The position numbers and the translations under genes were made by a program. Under the pieces are notes generated by a model. The model saw only the letters and a list, made by a program, of their open reading frames with translations. It searched no databases and was not told the origin of the DNA. From Enterovibrio calviensis DSM 14347 (GTDB lineage Bacteria > Pseudomonadota > Gammaproteobacteria > Enterobacterales > Vibrionaceae), in the NCBI RefSeq assembly GCF_000621165.1, contig NZ_JHZA01000001.1:310001-374000 (forward strand): a stretch of DNA of 64,000 nt. The letters run 5' to 3'. How positions within the stretch are numbered: the stretch's first letter is position 1; each line of letters opens with the position of its first letter. Below are positions 1 through 8,949 of this stretch, in pieces.

Positions 1-641
1 AATTTCAATAGAAAAGCGTTGTCCCAAATAGCTAGATTAACACGTCAGTGTCATTTAGCTCGTCCATGTTACTAATTATTTGATGCTTATCGTTATTAAT
101 CAATATCTATATTTTGATAAACAACTCAATAATTAACGGTGACATTTAGTTGACGCCAAAAATATAACGCGTTAACTGCTTAATGAAATAGAAATAATGG
201 CGAGTTTGACGTTCAATTATTATTTAGCGTCATATTATTGACGACGTGGAAAATAATTTTAATTCCGCGGGTAGGTTAACGACACAATGAAACAGTGAGG
301 ATCGCTTTCATCGGAACGATGATCATGAAGGGATCTTGCGTGTATTGATTCGAAAGCATGATCAAGCGTTGTAAAACCTACAGAATCAGTGGCCGACTGA
401 TATTAAGTTATTAATTTACAGTTACTTATGTGTATTTTCGTGAAGTGCAGAGTATATGGGTGTTCTTGTCTACCTTGATCAAACTCGCGCTTTCGTTGAG
501 ATCATGCACAAAAATCGAGTCGAAATGACATTGCCCGTAGTTTACGCATCTCTTGATCATCTTTCCGTGGTGATTTTGCTTCTCGTTTTTATGTGATGCG
601 TGGCAGAATGACAAGTTGTTAAGTCACCTATCATTATATCT
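1..641. other. AT-rich intergenic lead-in
   Basis: No convincing gene is visible. The stretch is AT-rich, with scattered TTGACG hexamers near 151, 206 and 239 and a short inverted repeat (TGACG at 207-211, CGTCA at 228-232). It must hold the promoter of the AraC-type regulator starting at 642. A 62-codon open frame on the minus strand (426-614) has no family likeness and no ribosome site, so I do not call it. Confidence 0.5.
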
Positions 642-1415
642 ATGGCATCTGAATTTAAGCACTCGCAAGTCATGGCTCTTCCCAATCATCCGTCGTTGCA
701 TGCGCACGACTACCGTCAGGTTGTGATTGGGTTGCAAGGCCAAACAGAGTTTGAGCTTTCTGGGCGCGGCAGTCTTGTCGGGCCGGGTCAAGGATGTCTG
801 GTGTCTGAGTCAGAGCTTCATGCGTTTTCCGGCGTAGGGCACAATGAAATCCTGGTGATAAACCTTCCCGAGCCTCTGTTGTTGGGGGAGCTAAGCATGA
901 AACAGAAAGTCGATACGCTGTTTGCAAGAGAAGCGTACTTCCAATTGGATAGCCAAGCACAAACCTTAGTGAAGGCGCTGACCGCTGAAATGGTGGCAAA
1001 TCCAAATGACAAGCTGTTGGGGCGCGCCTGTGCCGATACCTTGTTGTGTGTGATGGAACGACATTTTCGTGACCAACTCGCTCCGCGCCGTCATGGGCAT
1101 CGCTTGAATATGGATATTATTGATCTCTATATTCGACAACACATCAGTCGCAAGATCAGCGTGGCACAAATGGCAGGCTCGGTATTTTTGGCCGAAAGTC
1201 AGTTCCACCAGCTGTTTAAGACACAAGTGGGTATGACCCCGCATCAATACGTTTTGATGCGACGTTTTGAGCTTGCACAAGAATTGTTACGCTCCAGCGA
1301 ACTGAATCTCACGCAGATCTCAGACAGCTGTGGTTTTGCTTCTCAGAGCGGATTCACCTCTGCATTTTCTCGCCAGTTTGGCATTTCCCCTTCTCGCTTC
1401 CGCCAGCAAGACTGA
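642..1415 (+). CDS. AraC family transcriptional regulator of the put cluster
   Basis: This 257-residue protein has the AraC/XylS layout. The N-terminal cupin-like effector half covers about residues 15-100, with conserved His and Gly-Pro-Gly turns. The C-terminal double helix-turn-helix covers about 165-257 and ends in the typical signature (GFASQSGFTSAFSRQFGISP followed by RFR). It lies 202 bp upstream of putA on the same strand. The PutA here appears to lack the N-terminal ribbon-helix-helix DNA-binding domain that makes E. coli PutA its own repressor, so this protein is the likely local proline-responsive regulator; that role is inferred from context. The ATG at 642 has no clear Shine-Dalgarno sequence. 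A direct repeat TAACATAT spaced 11 bp (1561 and 1572) upstream of putA is a possible binding site. Confidence 0.85.
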   Translation: MASEFKHSQVMALPNHPSLHAHDYRQVVIGLQGQTEFELSGRGSLVGPGQGCLVSESELHAFSGVGHNEILVINLPEPLLLGELSMKQKVDTLFAREAYFQLDSQAQTLVKALTAEMVANPNDKLLGRACADTLLCVMERHFRDQLAPRRHGHRLNMDIIDLYIRQHISRKISVAQMAGSVFLAESQFHQLFKTQVGMTPHQYVLMRRFELAQELLRSSELNLTQISDSCGFASQSGFTSAFSRQFGISPSRFRQQD

Positions 1416-1425
1416 TCTAAATCAA
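1412..1425. promoter_or_regulatory. FNR-like box at the end of the AraC gene
   Basis: CTGAT-CTAA-ATCAA matches the FNR consensus TTGAT-N4-ATCAA at nine of ten defined positions and overlaps the regulator's stop codon, about 200 bp upstream of putA. One near-match in 64 kb can arise by chance, so this is tentative. Confidence 0.3.
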
Positions 1426-1474
1426 GAGATATGAAACAAATTGTTATCAGGCAACAGAAGCTGCGGTTCTCTGT

Positions 1475-1504
1475 TTGTTAATGATCGGAGTTTTTTGCAA
1501 TAAT
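1475..1504 (+). promoter_or_regulatory. candidate sigma-70 promoter of putA
   Basis: TTGTTA (1475-1480) and AATAAT (1499-1504) are separated by 18 bp, giving four and five of six consensus matches. It would start transcription near 1511, about 105 bp before the putA ATG. Not proven. Confidence 0.35.
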
Positions 1505-1560
1505 GCCGCAGAATTTTGAAAGACTCCGCATCGCATCCTACCTAGAATCGGTCGTTAATC

Positions 1561-1579
1561 TAACATATTAGTAACATAT
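1561..1579 (+). promoter_or_regulatory. direct repeat, candidate AraC-type operator
   Basis: TAACATAT occurs at 1561-1568 and again at 1572-1579. The 11-bp period puts both copies on one face of the helix, as AraC-family monomers usually bind. It sits 39 bp upstream of the putA ATG. Binding by the adjacent regulator is inference. Confidence 0.4.
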
Positions 1580-1617
1580 GCCACTGTGTTGTGGTCATAG
1601 GAGAGAGGAATCTGCTT

Positions 1618-4600
1618 ATGTTGAAAGCGACCGATGTGTTGTTGCCAAGCTATCTTGAGCAGTCAACAAAGGAACTGTGGGCGTCAATTTCGTCGCACTA
1701 TTGCGTGGATGAAAGTGAGCTGTTGGAATCATTGATTCCTTTGGCGACGCCTTCAGCGCAAGAGCGTGATGAAGCACAATCGCGCGCCGCCGAGTTGATC
1801 GAACGTGTAAGAGCGGACAAAAAAGCCGTTCAGATGATCGATGCCCTGTTGCTTGAATACAGTCTTGATACCCGCGAAGGCATCTTGCTGATGTGTTTGG
1901 CTGAAGCGCTAATGCGCGTGCCAGACGCGAAGACGGCAGATGCTCTAATCCGTGACAAACTCGGCGTGGCAGATTGGAAAGCGCACCTTAAAGGGTCGGA
2001 CTCTCTCTTCGTGAATGCGTCGACGTGGGGCTTAATGTTGACGGGTAAAGTCGTCAATTTGGATGAGCGAGAAGAAAGTACACCAAGCAAAGTGATTAAC
2101 CGCTTGGTGAACAAGATGTCGGAACCCGTGATCCGCCAAGCCATGCACCAAGCGATGAAAGTGATGGGCCATCAGTTTGTATTGGGTCGCGACATCAATG
2201 AAGCACTTGGCAATGGTAAACCGCAACGACAGAAAGGCTTTACCTACTCCTTTGATATGTTGGGTGAAGCGGCACTGACCAGGCAAGACGCGCAAAAATA
2301 CCTCAACGATTATATCCAAGCCATTGAGACCGTGTCTGACCACCTAAGTGTGGGCGATGCGCCAGCCCCTTCTGTGTCCATCAAACTCTCAGCGCTTCAT
2401 CCGCGCTATGAAGTCGCGAATGAAGAACGTGTGCTGAGCGAGTTGTTTGAGACTGTGCTGGGTTTATTGAAACGCGCTCGTGAATTGAACGTCGCCATTA
2501 CCATTGATGCGGAAGAAGCCGATCGCTTAGAGCTGTCATTGAAGCTGTTCGAAAAACTATTTACCCATGAAGATATCAAATGCTGGGGTCAGTTTGGATT
2601 GGTCGTGCAAGCCTATTCTAAACGCGCACTCCCTGTGATCGTGTGGCTGGCTGCGCTTGCGCGCGAGAACAGCACCATGATTCCAATGCGACTGGTGAAA
2701 GGGGCGTACTGGGACAGCGAGATCAAACTGTCTCAACAAAACGGCTTACAAGGTTATCCTGTTTATACGCGTAAAGAAGGCACTGATGTCGCCTATCTTG
2801 CTTGTGCTCGTTTTCTATTGTCTGAGCATGTTAGCGGCCTTATTTTTCCGCAATTTGCCAGCCACAACGCACAGACGGTATCGGCCATTTCTGCCATGGC
2901 ACGCCATGATCAGTATGAGTTCCAACGCCTGCATGGCATGGGAGATGCTTTATACGCGCATGCCCACGATATGTTCGGCCAATCTGTCAGAATCTATGCG
3001 CCAGTCGGCAATCACAAAGATCTGCTCCCATATTTGGTGCGTCGTCTTTTGGAAAACGGCGCTAACAGTTCGTTTGTTCATCGTCTTGTGGATGCAAGAT
3101 GCCCAATCAGCGATTTGACACAACACCCTGTCGATATGCTTGTTTCGCGTCCTTCGCTTCATAATCCGCGCATACCAATGCCAAGCGAGATTTTTGGTGA
3201 ATCACGTAAAAACTCTGCGGGTGTGGCCATTGATATTGAAAGTGAATGGCAGAGCTACGATGCACGCGTTCAGCAACACATGACGACGCAATGGAAAGCG
3301 GGTCCCATTATCAATGGTGAACGTTTATTGGGAGACCACCATACAGACAATCACACCGTTGTCGCGCCTTATGATCACCGTCTTGAAGTCGGTTCAATGC
3401 GTTGGGCGACAGCGGAAGATGCGGATGCCGCGTTAGTGGCGGCGACAAACAGCGTCGATACATGGCAAGCTGTTAGCGCAAAGGAAAGGGGTAAGTACTT
3501 ACTCCTACTGGCGGATAAGCTTGAAGAGAACTTGGGCGAGCTGGTGGCACTTTGCCATCGCGAAGCTGGCAAGACAATACACGACAGTATTGATGAAGTG
3601 CGTGAAGCGGTTGATTTTCTTCGCTACTACCCAGTAGAAGCGGAAAAAATAATGGAAAACGGCCAGCACTTTACGCGTTTTGACGGCAGCACAGCGACCC
3701 TTCGCCGTGAAGGTCGTGGCGTGTTTACCTGCATTAGTCCATGGAACTTCCCGCTTGCGATTTTCATCGGCCAGATTTCTGCTGCGTTAGTGACAGGTAA
3801 TACCGTGGTGGCAAAACCGGCTGAACAATCGTCATTAATTGCCTTCCGCACGATAGAGCTATTACTGGAAACAGGTATCCCAGCAGGTGTTATACAACTC
3901 CTACCAGGAAGCGGTGCGGTGGTCGGTAGTGCGTTAACGGGCGATGAACGTATCGCAGGTGTGGCATTTACAGGTTCAACCCCAACCGCGCAGCGCATCA
4001 ACCAAACCCTTGCTTCTCGCCAAGCACTGCCAGTGCCGTTTATCGCAGAGACGGGTGGACAGAACGCCATGATCGTCGACAGCACAGCATTGCCAGAGCA
4101 GGTAGCTCGTGATGTTGTGCGTTCAGCGTTTGCTTCAGCGGGCCAACGCTGTTCTGCGCTGCGCGTGCTGTATGTGCAGCAAGATGTTGCTGAGCGAGTG
4201 ATTGGTCTCATCAAAGGCGCAATGGCAGAAATGCACGTTGGCTTGCCTTACTTACATGCGACCGACGTAGGGCCAGTGATCGATGAGCTCGCACAATCAA
4301 AACTGCAAAAACACATCGATGAACTGTTCAAAACCAGCACCTTCATTGCCAAAGCGCCGATGGGCAGCGAAACCCGCATAGGGACGTATATCGCCCCTGT
4401 CGCGTTTGAAATCAACAGCATCTCTCAGTTGTCGCAAGAACACTTTGGCCCGATTTTGCACGTGGTGCGCTATCACGCTGATCATCTCGATCGCGTGATT
4501 GACGACATTAACCACGCAGGGTTCGGCCTTACTCTTGGTGTTCATAGCCGAAATGAAAGTACCTACCGCCACATTGAATCACGCGCAAAAGTGGGTAACT

Positions 4601-4737
4601 GCTATATCAACCGCGATCAAGTTGGCGCGGTTGTGGGCGTGCAACCCTTTGGTGGGCAGGGCTTGTCTGGAACAGGGCCAAAAGCGGGTGGGCCGCATTA
4701 CCTCTATCGCTTCACTAAAGAGGAGGTAGTGGCATGA
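1618..4737 (+). CDS. putA: bifunctional proline dehydrogenase / P5C dehydrogenase PutA
   Basis: PutA oxidises proline to glutamate in two steps. An FAD-dependent TIM-barrel proline dehydrogenase covers about residues 190-470 and shows RLVKGAYWD and the Arg-Arg-Leu-x-Glu-Asn-Gly-Ala-Asn-Ser signature. An NAD-dependent aldehyde dehydrogenase domain follows at about 560-1030, with general base Glu811 (AETGGQ) and nucleophile Cys845 (GQRCSALR). The ATG at 1618 is preferred over the upstream GTG at 1591 because AGGAGAGAGG lies just before it; this gives 1039 residues. There is no N-terminal ribbon-helix-helix region, so it is probably not a DNA-binding PutA. It is shorter than long PutAs: the C-terminal ALDH-like domain and terminal motif are encoded by the next gene, which overlaps by 4 bp (ATGA). 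Confidence 0.96.
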   Translation: MLKATDVLLPSYLEQSTKELWASISSHYCVDESELLESLIPLATPSAQERDEAQSRAAELIERVRADKKAVQMIDALLLEYSLDTREGILLMCLAEALMRVPDAKTADALIRDKLGVADWKAHLKGSDSLFVNASTWGLMLTGKVVNLDEREESTPSKVINRLVNKMSEPVIRQAMHQAMKVMGHQFVLGRDINEALGNGKPQRQKGFTYSFDMLGEAALTRQDAQKYLNDYIQAIETVSDHLSVGDAPAPSVSIKLSALHPRYEVANEERVLSELFETVLGLLKRARELNVAITIDAEEADRLELSLKLFEKLFTHEDIKCWGQFGLVVQAYSKRALPVIVWLAALARENSTMIPMRLVKGAYWDSEIKLSQQNGLQGYPVYTRKEGTDVAYLACARFLLSEHVSGLIFPQFASHNAQTVSAISAMARHDQYEFQRLHGMGDALYAHAHDMFGQSVRIYAPVGNHKDLLPYLVRRLLENGANSSFVHRLVDARCPISDLTQHPVDMLVSRPSLHNPRIPMPSEIFGESRKNSAGVAIDIESEWQSYDARVQQHMTTQWKAGPIINGERLLGDHHTDNHTVVAPYDHRLEVGSMRWATAEDADAALVAATNSVDTWQAVSAKERGKYLLLLADKLEENLGELVALCHREAGKTIHDSIDEVREAVDFLRYYPVEAEKIMENGQHFTRFDGSTATLRREGRGVFTCISPWNFPLAIFIGQISAALVTGNTVVAKPAEQSSLIAFRTIELLLETGIPAGVIQLLPGSGAVVGSALTGDERIAGVAFTGSTPTAQRINQTLASRQALPVPFIAETGGQNAMIVDSTALPEQVARDVVRSAFASAGQRCSALRVLYVQQDVAERVIGLIKGAMAEMHVGLPYLHATDVGPVIDELAQSKLQKHIDELFKTSTFIAKAPMGSETRIGTYIAPVAFEINSISQLSQEHFGPILHVVRYHADHLDRVIDDINHAGFGLTLGVHSRNESTYRHIESRAKVGNCYINRDQVGAVVGVQPFGGQGLSGTGPKAGGPHYLYRFTKEEVVA

Positions 4738-5471
4738 ACAAACTTCAAGGATTGCAGAAAATGACGGATATCGAGCGCTTGGCAGCACAAAGCTTGTCTG
4801 TATGGGAAGAGTGGAATGGTCTTGGCGTGAGTGGTCGTCGCGTGTTGCTTGGCGCTTGGGCTGAGAACGTGGGTCAACGAGGGGGTGACTTCGCGATTGC
4901 TGCCCAAATGATTCGCTTCCATTTGCAGCAAGCAGAAGCATTACTTGAGCCAGTGCATGATATGCCGGGCCCAACGGGAGAAACCAATGAACTGTATACC
5001 GCAGGGCGTGGGTTATTTCTGGTCGCTGGTGATGAGTCGTTGTCGTTAGCGGGTTTAGCTGGGCAAATCGTGGCGGCGCTAGTGGCAGGAAATTGTGTGT
5101 TGGCCGCAGTACCGAACACACTTCGCCATGAAACTGACGCGCTATTGGCTGATTTAGTGAAAGCGAGTGCACCACACCGTCTTGTACTAACCACAGAATT
5201 CGAAACGTTAGATGACGTGTTGAAGCACGCGCCTATTTGCGGCGCTGCGGCCATCGCAAGCGAAACACGTCTGATTGAAATTAACCGTATTTTGGCCTCT
5301 CGCGATGGGGTACTGGTTCAGTTTGTTGCTGAAAGCAACACAGAGCAGCTCCCTATTGTCGCGTCGCCAACCTATCTGCTTCGCTTTATTACCGAGCGAA
5401 CGCGCTCTATCAATATCACTGCTGTAGGAGGCAATGCGACGTTATTGGAACTCGGCAGTGGTGAACATTAA
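4734..5471 (+). CDS. detached PutA C-terminal ALDH-superfamily domain with C-terminal motif
   Basis: This 245-residue protein is usually labelled 1-pyrroline-5-carboxylate dehydrogenase, but it has no catalytic Cys/Glu pair and is far too short for an active dehydrogenase. Residues about 85-200 resemble an ALDH Rossmann-type fold (GLFLVAGDESLSLAGLAGQI, LVAGNCVLAAVPN). The last 30 residues (FITERTRSINITAVGGNATL) match the conserved C-terminal motif that ends long type B PutAs, where the extra domain helps close the substrate channel. The start overlaps the putA stop by 4 bp, which implies translational coupling. I infer that it is a subunit acting with the truncated PutA. V. cholerae has a gene in the same place between putA and putP. 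Confidence 0.8.
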   Translation: MNKLQGLQKMTDIERLAAQSLSVWEEWNGLGVSGRRVLLGAWAENVGQRGGDFAIAAQMIRFHLQQAEALLEPVHDMPGPTGETNELYTAGRGLFLVAGDESLSLAGLAGQIVAALVAGNCVLAAVPNTLRHETDALLADLVKASAPHRLVLTTEFETLDDVLKHAPICGAAAIASETRLIEINRILASRDGVLVQFVAESNTEQLPIVASPTYLLRFITERTRSINITAVGGNATLLELGSGEH

Positions 5472-5524
5472 TCCAACCAGAATTGGGCGCCTGATTTTGG
5501 CGCCCGTGTATTGAGGGAAATAGA

Positions 5525-7021
5525 ATGATTGGAAACAGCGTTGCAATCAGTGCCACGTTTATCGTGTACCTGATTCTTATGCTTGGTATTGGCGTTTACG
5601 CCTACAAACGAACGTCGAACTCGGAAGATTACTTCTTGGGTGGTCGTTCGCTTGGCCCTTGGCCTGCAGCATTGTCTGCGGGTGCATCAGACATGAGCGG
5701 ATGGTTACTGCTCGGGTTGCCTGGCTACGCTTATGCTGCAGGTGTTGAATCGCTATGGTTAGCGGGCGGCTTGTTAGCGGGTACTTACTTAAACTGGCTG
5801 ATATGCGCCAAAAGGCTTCGTACTTACAGTATTGAAGTCGACAATGCGCTGACCATTCCTGAATTTTTATCGCGTCGCTTTGAAGACAACTCCAAACTTC
5901 TGCAAACGATCTCTGCCTTTTTCATTTTGTTGTTCTTCCTCTTCTACACCAGCTCTGGCCTAGTAGCGGGTGGCAAGCTGTTTGAAACCGTTTTTGGTCT
6001 TGATTACAGTGTCGCAGTGGTCATTGGTACAGTCTGCGTGGTGTCATATACTCTCTTTGGTGGTTTTCTGGCGGTTTCTTGGACCGACTTGGTGCAAGGT
6101 TTATTGATGTCTGCGGCGCTAATGATTGTGCCGATCGCCACAATGGAAGGCTCGTTTACTGACTTACCCGGTCAATTGGCAGCGAAAAACCCAGAGTTGC
6201 TAACCCTTTGGAACGATGTCAGCGGCGAACCACTGTCTGCCATTGCGATCATTTCTCTTGTCGCGTGGGGCCTAGGTTACTTTGGTCAGCCGCATATTCT
6301 GGCGCGTTTTCAGGCGACCCGAACCAACAAAGACATCACCACTGCACGTCGTATTGCCGTGGTATGGAGCGCGGTTTCAATGATTGGTGCCGTTCTGATT
6401 GGCTTGGTCGGCATCTTGTATGTTGATCAACACCTTGGCGGTGAGCTGGCCGATGGTGAGACCATTTTCATGTACTTGGTGAACGCAGCATTCCACCCAG
6501 TGATCGCGGGCATTTTACTGGCAGCAATTCTGGCGGCCGTTATGAGTACCGCGGATTCTCAGCTTCTGGTGTCGTCGTCTGCACTGGCGGAAGACTTCTA
6601 CAAACAAGTGTTCCGTCCAGACGCTTCTACGAACGAAGTGGTCATGGTGGGTCGCTTTGCAGTGATTGGCTTGTCCATTGTGGCACTGGCATTGGCGATG
6701 AACCCTGAAAGTTCGGTTCTAGGCCTCGTGTCTTATGCGTGGGCAGGCTTTGGTGCAGCGTTTGGCCCTGCCTTGCTATTGAGCTTGTTCTGGAAAGACA
6801 TGAACCGTAATGGCGCATTAGCGGGTGTTATCGTCGGTGGTGTCACTGTTGTGGCTTGGAAGCAAGTTTCTGGTGGTATCTTCGATATTTATGAGATTGT
6901 TCCAGGCTTTATCCTTGCATCTGTCGCTATCATTGCCGTGAGTAAAATGACTGGTGGTGCGAAAGCCACTGTGATGCAGCGTTTTGATGATTATGAGAAA
7001 AGCTTGAAAACTCTGCCTTAA
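5525..7021 (+). CDS. putP: sodium/proline symporter PutP
   Basis: This 498-residue inner-membrane protein belongs to the solute:sodium symporter family and would import proline with Na+. It has about thirteen hydrophobic segments and the family hallmarks: SEDYFLGGRSLGPWPAALSA near residues 32-51, SDMSGWLLLGLPG just after, and a STADSQLLVSSSALAED segment near 340-356. The length matches E. coli PutP (about 500 residues). It starts 53 bp after the small PutA-domain gene behind GAGGGAAATAGA and completes the proline uptake and oxidation cluster. A repeat palindrome and a likely terminator follow. Confidence 0.96.
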   Translation: MIGNSVAISATFIVYLILMLGIGVYAYKRTSNSEDYFLGGRSLGPWPAALSAGASDMSGWLLLGLPGYAYAAGVESLWLAGGLLAGTYLNWLICAKRLRTYSIEVDNALTIPEFLSRRFEDNSKLLQTISAFFILLFFLFYTSSGLVAGGKLFETVFGLDYSVAVVIGTVCVVSYTLFGGFLAVSWTDLVQGLLMSAALMIVPIATMEGSFTDLPGQLAAKNPELLTLWNDVSGEPLSAIAIISLVAWGLGYFGQPHILARFQATRTNKDITTARRIAVVWSAVSMIGAVLIGLVGILYVDQHLGGELADGETIFMYLVNAAFHPVIAGILLAAILAAVMSTADSQLLVSSSALAEDFYKQVFRPDASTNEVVMVGRFAVIGLSIVALALAMNPESSVLGLVSYAWAGFGAAFGPALLLSLFWKDMNRNGALAGVIVGGVTVVAWKQVSGGIFDIYEIVPGFILASVAIIAVSKMTGGAKATVMQRFDDYEKSLKTLP

Positions 7022-7054
7022 GACAGAACACAAACGCGATAATTTAGAGATATC

Positions 7055-7112
7055 TATACCCAATCAACCTGATGGCCTCTGAAATCGAGCATCTTCAGGT
7101 TGCTTGGGTATA
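7055..7112. repeat. intergenic palindromic repeat, copy 1
   Basis: This 58-bp imperfect palindrome begins TATACCCAATCAACCTGA and ends TCAGGTTGCTTGGGTATA, with CTCTGAAATCGAGC in the middle. A closely related copy lies at 44086-44144 and a degenerate shorter one at 22638-22682. Repeats of this type are scattered through Vibrio genomes. Here it sits between putP and its terminator, so it would be transcribed as a 3'-UTR hairpin. Confidence 0.85.
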
Positions 7113-7145
7113 AAGGGGGAGTGCGTAAGCATTCCTCCTTTTTTA
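7113..7145 (+). terminator. rho-independent terminator after putP
   Basis: AAGGGGGAGTG pairs imperfectly with CATTCCTCCTT across a short loop and is followed by a run of T. It is placed to end the put transcript. Confidence 0.7.
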
Positions 7146-7209
7146 TTGATGTTGATCGTGCAGAGGGAGAGGAATAGCACTTCTTTTGAACGATGTTATC
7201 TAAACGAAT

Positions 7210-7902
7210 TTACGCCCAACTGTTAGAGAGGGGAAGACGAGACATCAATGATTGAAGTTCTTTAATGGATCTAACGCATGTCACCAGCGGGTGATCCACC
7301 TGAGCCCGTTTTCCGCTGTTAAAGTATATTGTCCTCATACCCGCATTCACGCCCGCTTGGACGCCAATAATCGTGTCATCTACGAACAAACACTGATCCG
7401 TTGGCGCAGCCATGTTCATGGCAGAGTAGTGAAGTAAATCTGGCGCAGGTTTCCAACTGTTCGCATCAAAAGCACTAAACAAGCGACCTGTAAAATGTGG
7501 TAACAGCCCTGTCATTCCAAGCGACATCTCCATTTTCTCAATAGGTCCATTGGATGCCACACACATGTCCACTCCGGCCTCTTCCAGCATGCTCAGTAAC
7601 TCAGGCACGCCTTCTATCGGCTGAAGATGGGTCTTGAACAGCTTTTCACACTTTTGACGATACAGAGGCTCGAGTTCATCTAGCGAAATCGACAGCCCGT
7701 GTCGCTCGCAGGTTTGCAAGAGAACATCTGCGAGCTTGCCACCTTGAAAGTTATCTAAACATTCTTGTAAATCAAGCTCGACACCATAGTGTGCAAACAC
7801 ATCAACCATGGCTCTCTGGCTGAGTATTTCACTGTCGACTAACGTACCGTCGCAATCGAAGATGACGCAAGATAAGGGCATATCGTAGTCAAAAAGATTC
7901 AT
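7210..7902 (-). CDS. HAD-superfamily hydrolase, beta-phosphoglucomutase/phosphatase-like
   Basis: This 230-residue protein has the class I HAD motifs: nucleophile and acid/base Asp16 and Asp18 in VIFDCDGTLVDSE, motif II Ser/Asn (CVASNGP), motif III Lys in NSWKPAPDL, and motif IV acidic pair in CLFVDDTIIGVQAG. A helical cap sits between motifs I and II, as in phosphatases such as YieH or Gph. The substrate, a small phosphate ester, cannot be told from sequence. It is transcribed alone, convergent with putP, and diverges from the FAH-family gene at 8284. Confidence 0.85.
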   Translation of the reverse strand: MNLFDYDMPLSCVIFDCDGTLVDSEILSQRAMVDVFAHYGVELDLQECLDNFQGGKLADVLLQTCERHGLSISLDELEPLYRQKCEKLFKTHLQPIEGVPELLSMLEEAGVDMCVASNGPIEKMEMSLGMTGLLPHFTGRLFSAFDANSWKPAPDLLHYSAMNMAAPTDQCLFVDDTIIGVQAGVNAGMRTIYFNSGKRAQVDHPLVTCVRSIKELQSLMSRLPLSNSWA

Positions 7903-8283
7903 TCGATTTCAGTTAACCTAGTTGAATGATCGGGTATACAGTAAGCCTTGACCTGACTAGTTAATTCAACAACATGGTATTTAGTAAATTGCCAACTAGG
8001 TCTTACCATTCCGCGTGACTAGCCGGAAAAATCAACGCCAGATCTAGTTTTATTATAAGTAAGTCAATGCGTTAAAAGTGAGACGTATTTCCATTGAAAT
8101 CAACCATGTTCAATGCAACGTCAGTCAGAGTTCGTGATTCATCAAATCGCCATCTTGTCGTCATTGGGCATATTCATTTAACAGGGAAAGTGTCTTTCTT
8201 TGTTAACGATTAGATCAGGTACACTGACGAGATTGGCTACGAATCAGAGACATTGAAAACAGAAACGCAGGGAAGGAGAAGAC
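7903..8283. other. divergent intergenic region
   Basis: This 381-bp region separates the HAD gene (minus) from the FAH-family gene (plus) and must hold both promoters. A separated inverted repeat is visible (GTTGAAT near 7921, ATTCAAC near 7965). No gene or RNA was recognised. Confidence 0.5.
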
Positions 8284-8949
8284 ATGTATTCACATCAATG
8301 GCTAAACGGTGATGAGATTAAGTTACCAACAGGGAAAGTGGTCTGTATTGGTCGAAACTATGTTGAGCACGCGCAGGAACTCAACAACCCAGTGCCCGAT
8401 GAACCTGTGTTATTTATTAAACCTTCAACCGCACTCGTCGGTACAGCCTCTGACGTCGTGCTTCAAGCTGCACTGTCCCCTATTCATTATGAAGCCGAGT
8501 TGTCCGTGTTGATTGATAAGCCTTTGACCCATGCGTCAGCGGATGAAGTGCGTGAGGCCATTGTAGGTGTGGGTGTTGCCCTTGATTTAACAAGGCGCGA
8601 AGCACAGAGCGCGCTTAAAGAGAAAGGTTTGCCGTGGGAGATTGCCAAGGCTTTTGACGGCAGTTGTGTGCAATCTCCGTTTGTTCATATGGGTGAAACC
8701 GATGACCTTGCTGCGCTGCAATATGGGCTAGACATCAATGGCGCGTCGCGTCAGCGGGGAGATACAAGCTTGATGATCACACCGGTTATTAGTTTGATAT
8801 GCCATCTTACTCAGTATTTCACGCTGCTGCCTGGAGACATTGTGCTGACAGGGACACCAAAAGGTGTCGGTCAACTCAATGACGGCGACGCGCTCACGCT
8901 TTCATTGTCTGGTGAAACGGTCGCACAATTTAACTGTGTAGAAAGTTAG
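8284..8949 (+). CDS. fumarylacetoacetate hydrolase family protein
   Basis: This 221-residue protein belongs to the FAH family, like E. coli YcgM: metal-dependent acylpyruvate hydrolases or oxaloacetate decarboxylases. Visible hallmarks are CIGRNYVEHAQELNNP, PVLFIKPSTAL, the metal-ligand stretch HYEAELSVLID, and LLPGDIVLTGTPKGVG near the C-terminus. AAGGAG precedes the ATG. The 3' end overlaps the convergent DUF1415 gene by 4 bp. It is probably cytosolic and involved in keto-acid clean-up; the exact substrate is not known. Confidence 0.88.
   Translation: MYSHQWLNGDEIKLPTGKVVCIGRNYVEHAQELNNPVPDEPVLFIKPSTALVGTASDVVLQAALSPIHYEAELSVLIDKPLTHASADEVREAIVGVGVALDLTRREAQSALKEKGLPWEIAKAFDGSCVQSPFVHMGETDDLAALQYGLDINGASRQRGDTSLMITPVISLICHLTQYFTLLPGDIVLTGTPKGVGQLNDGDALTLSLSGETVAQFNCVES

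Noticed and set aside
426-614. 62-codon minus-strand frame in the lead-in
   Set aside because: No ribosome site, no family likeness, odd composition and no conservation clue; more likely chance in AT-rich sequence.
3627-4214. 195-codon antisense frame inside putA
   Set aside because: High-frequency shadow of a GC-rich gene, no family match.
4579-5175. 198-codon antisense frame over the putA/tail overlap
   Set aside because: Shadow of the two clear genes on the plus strand, with no recognisable protein.
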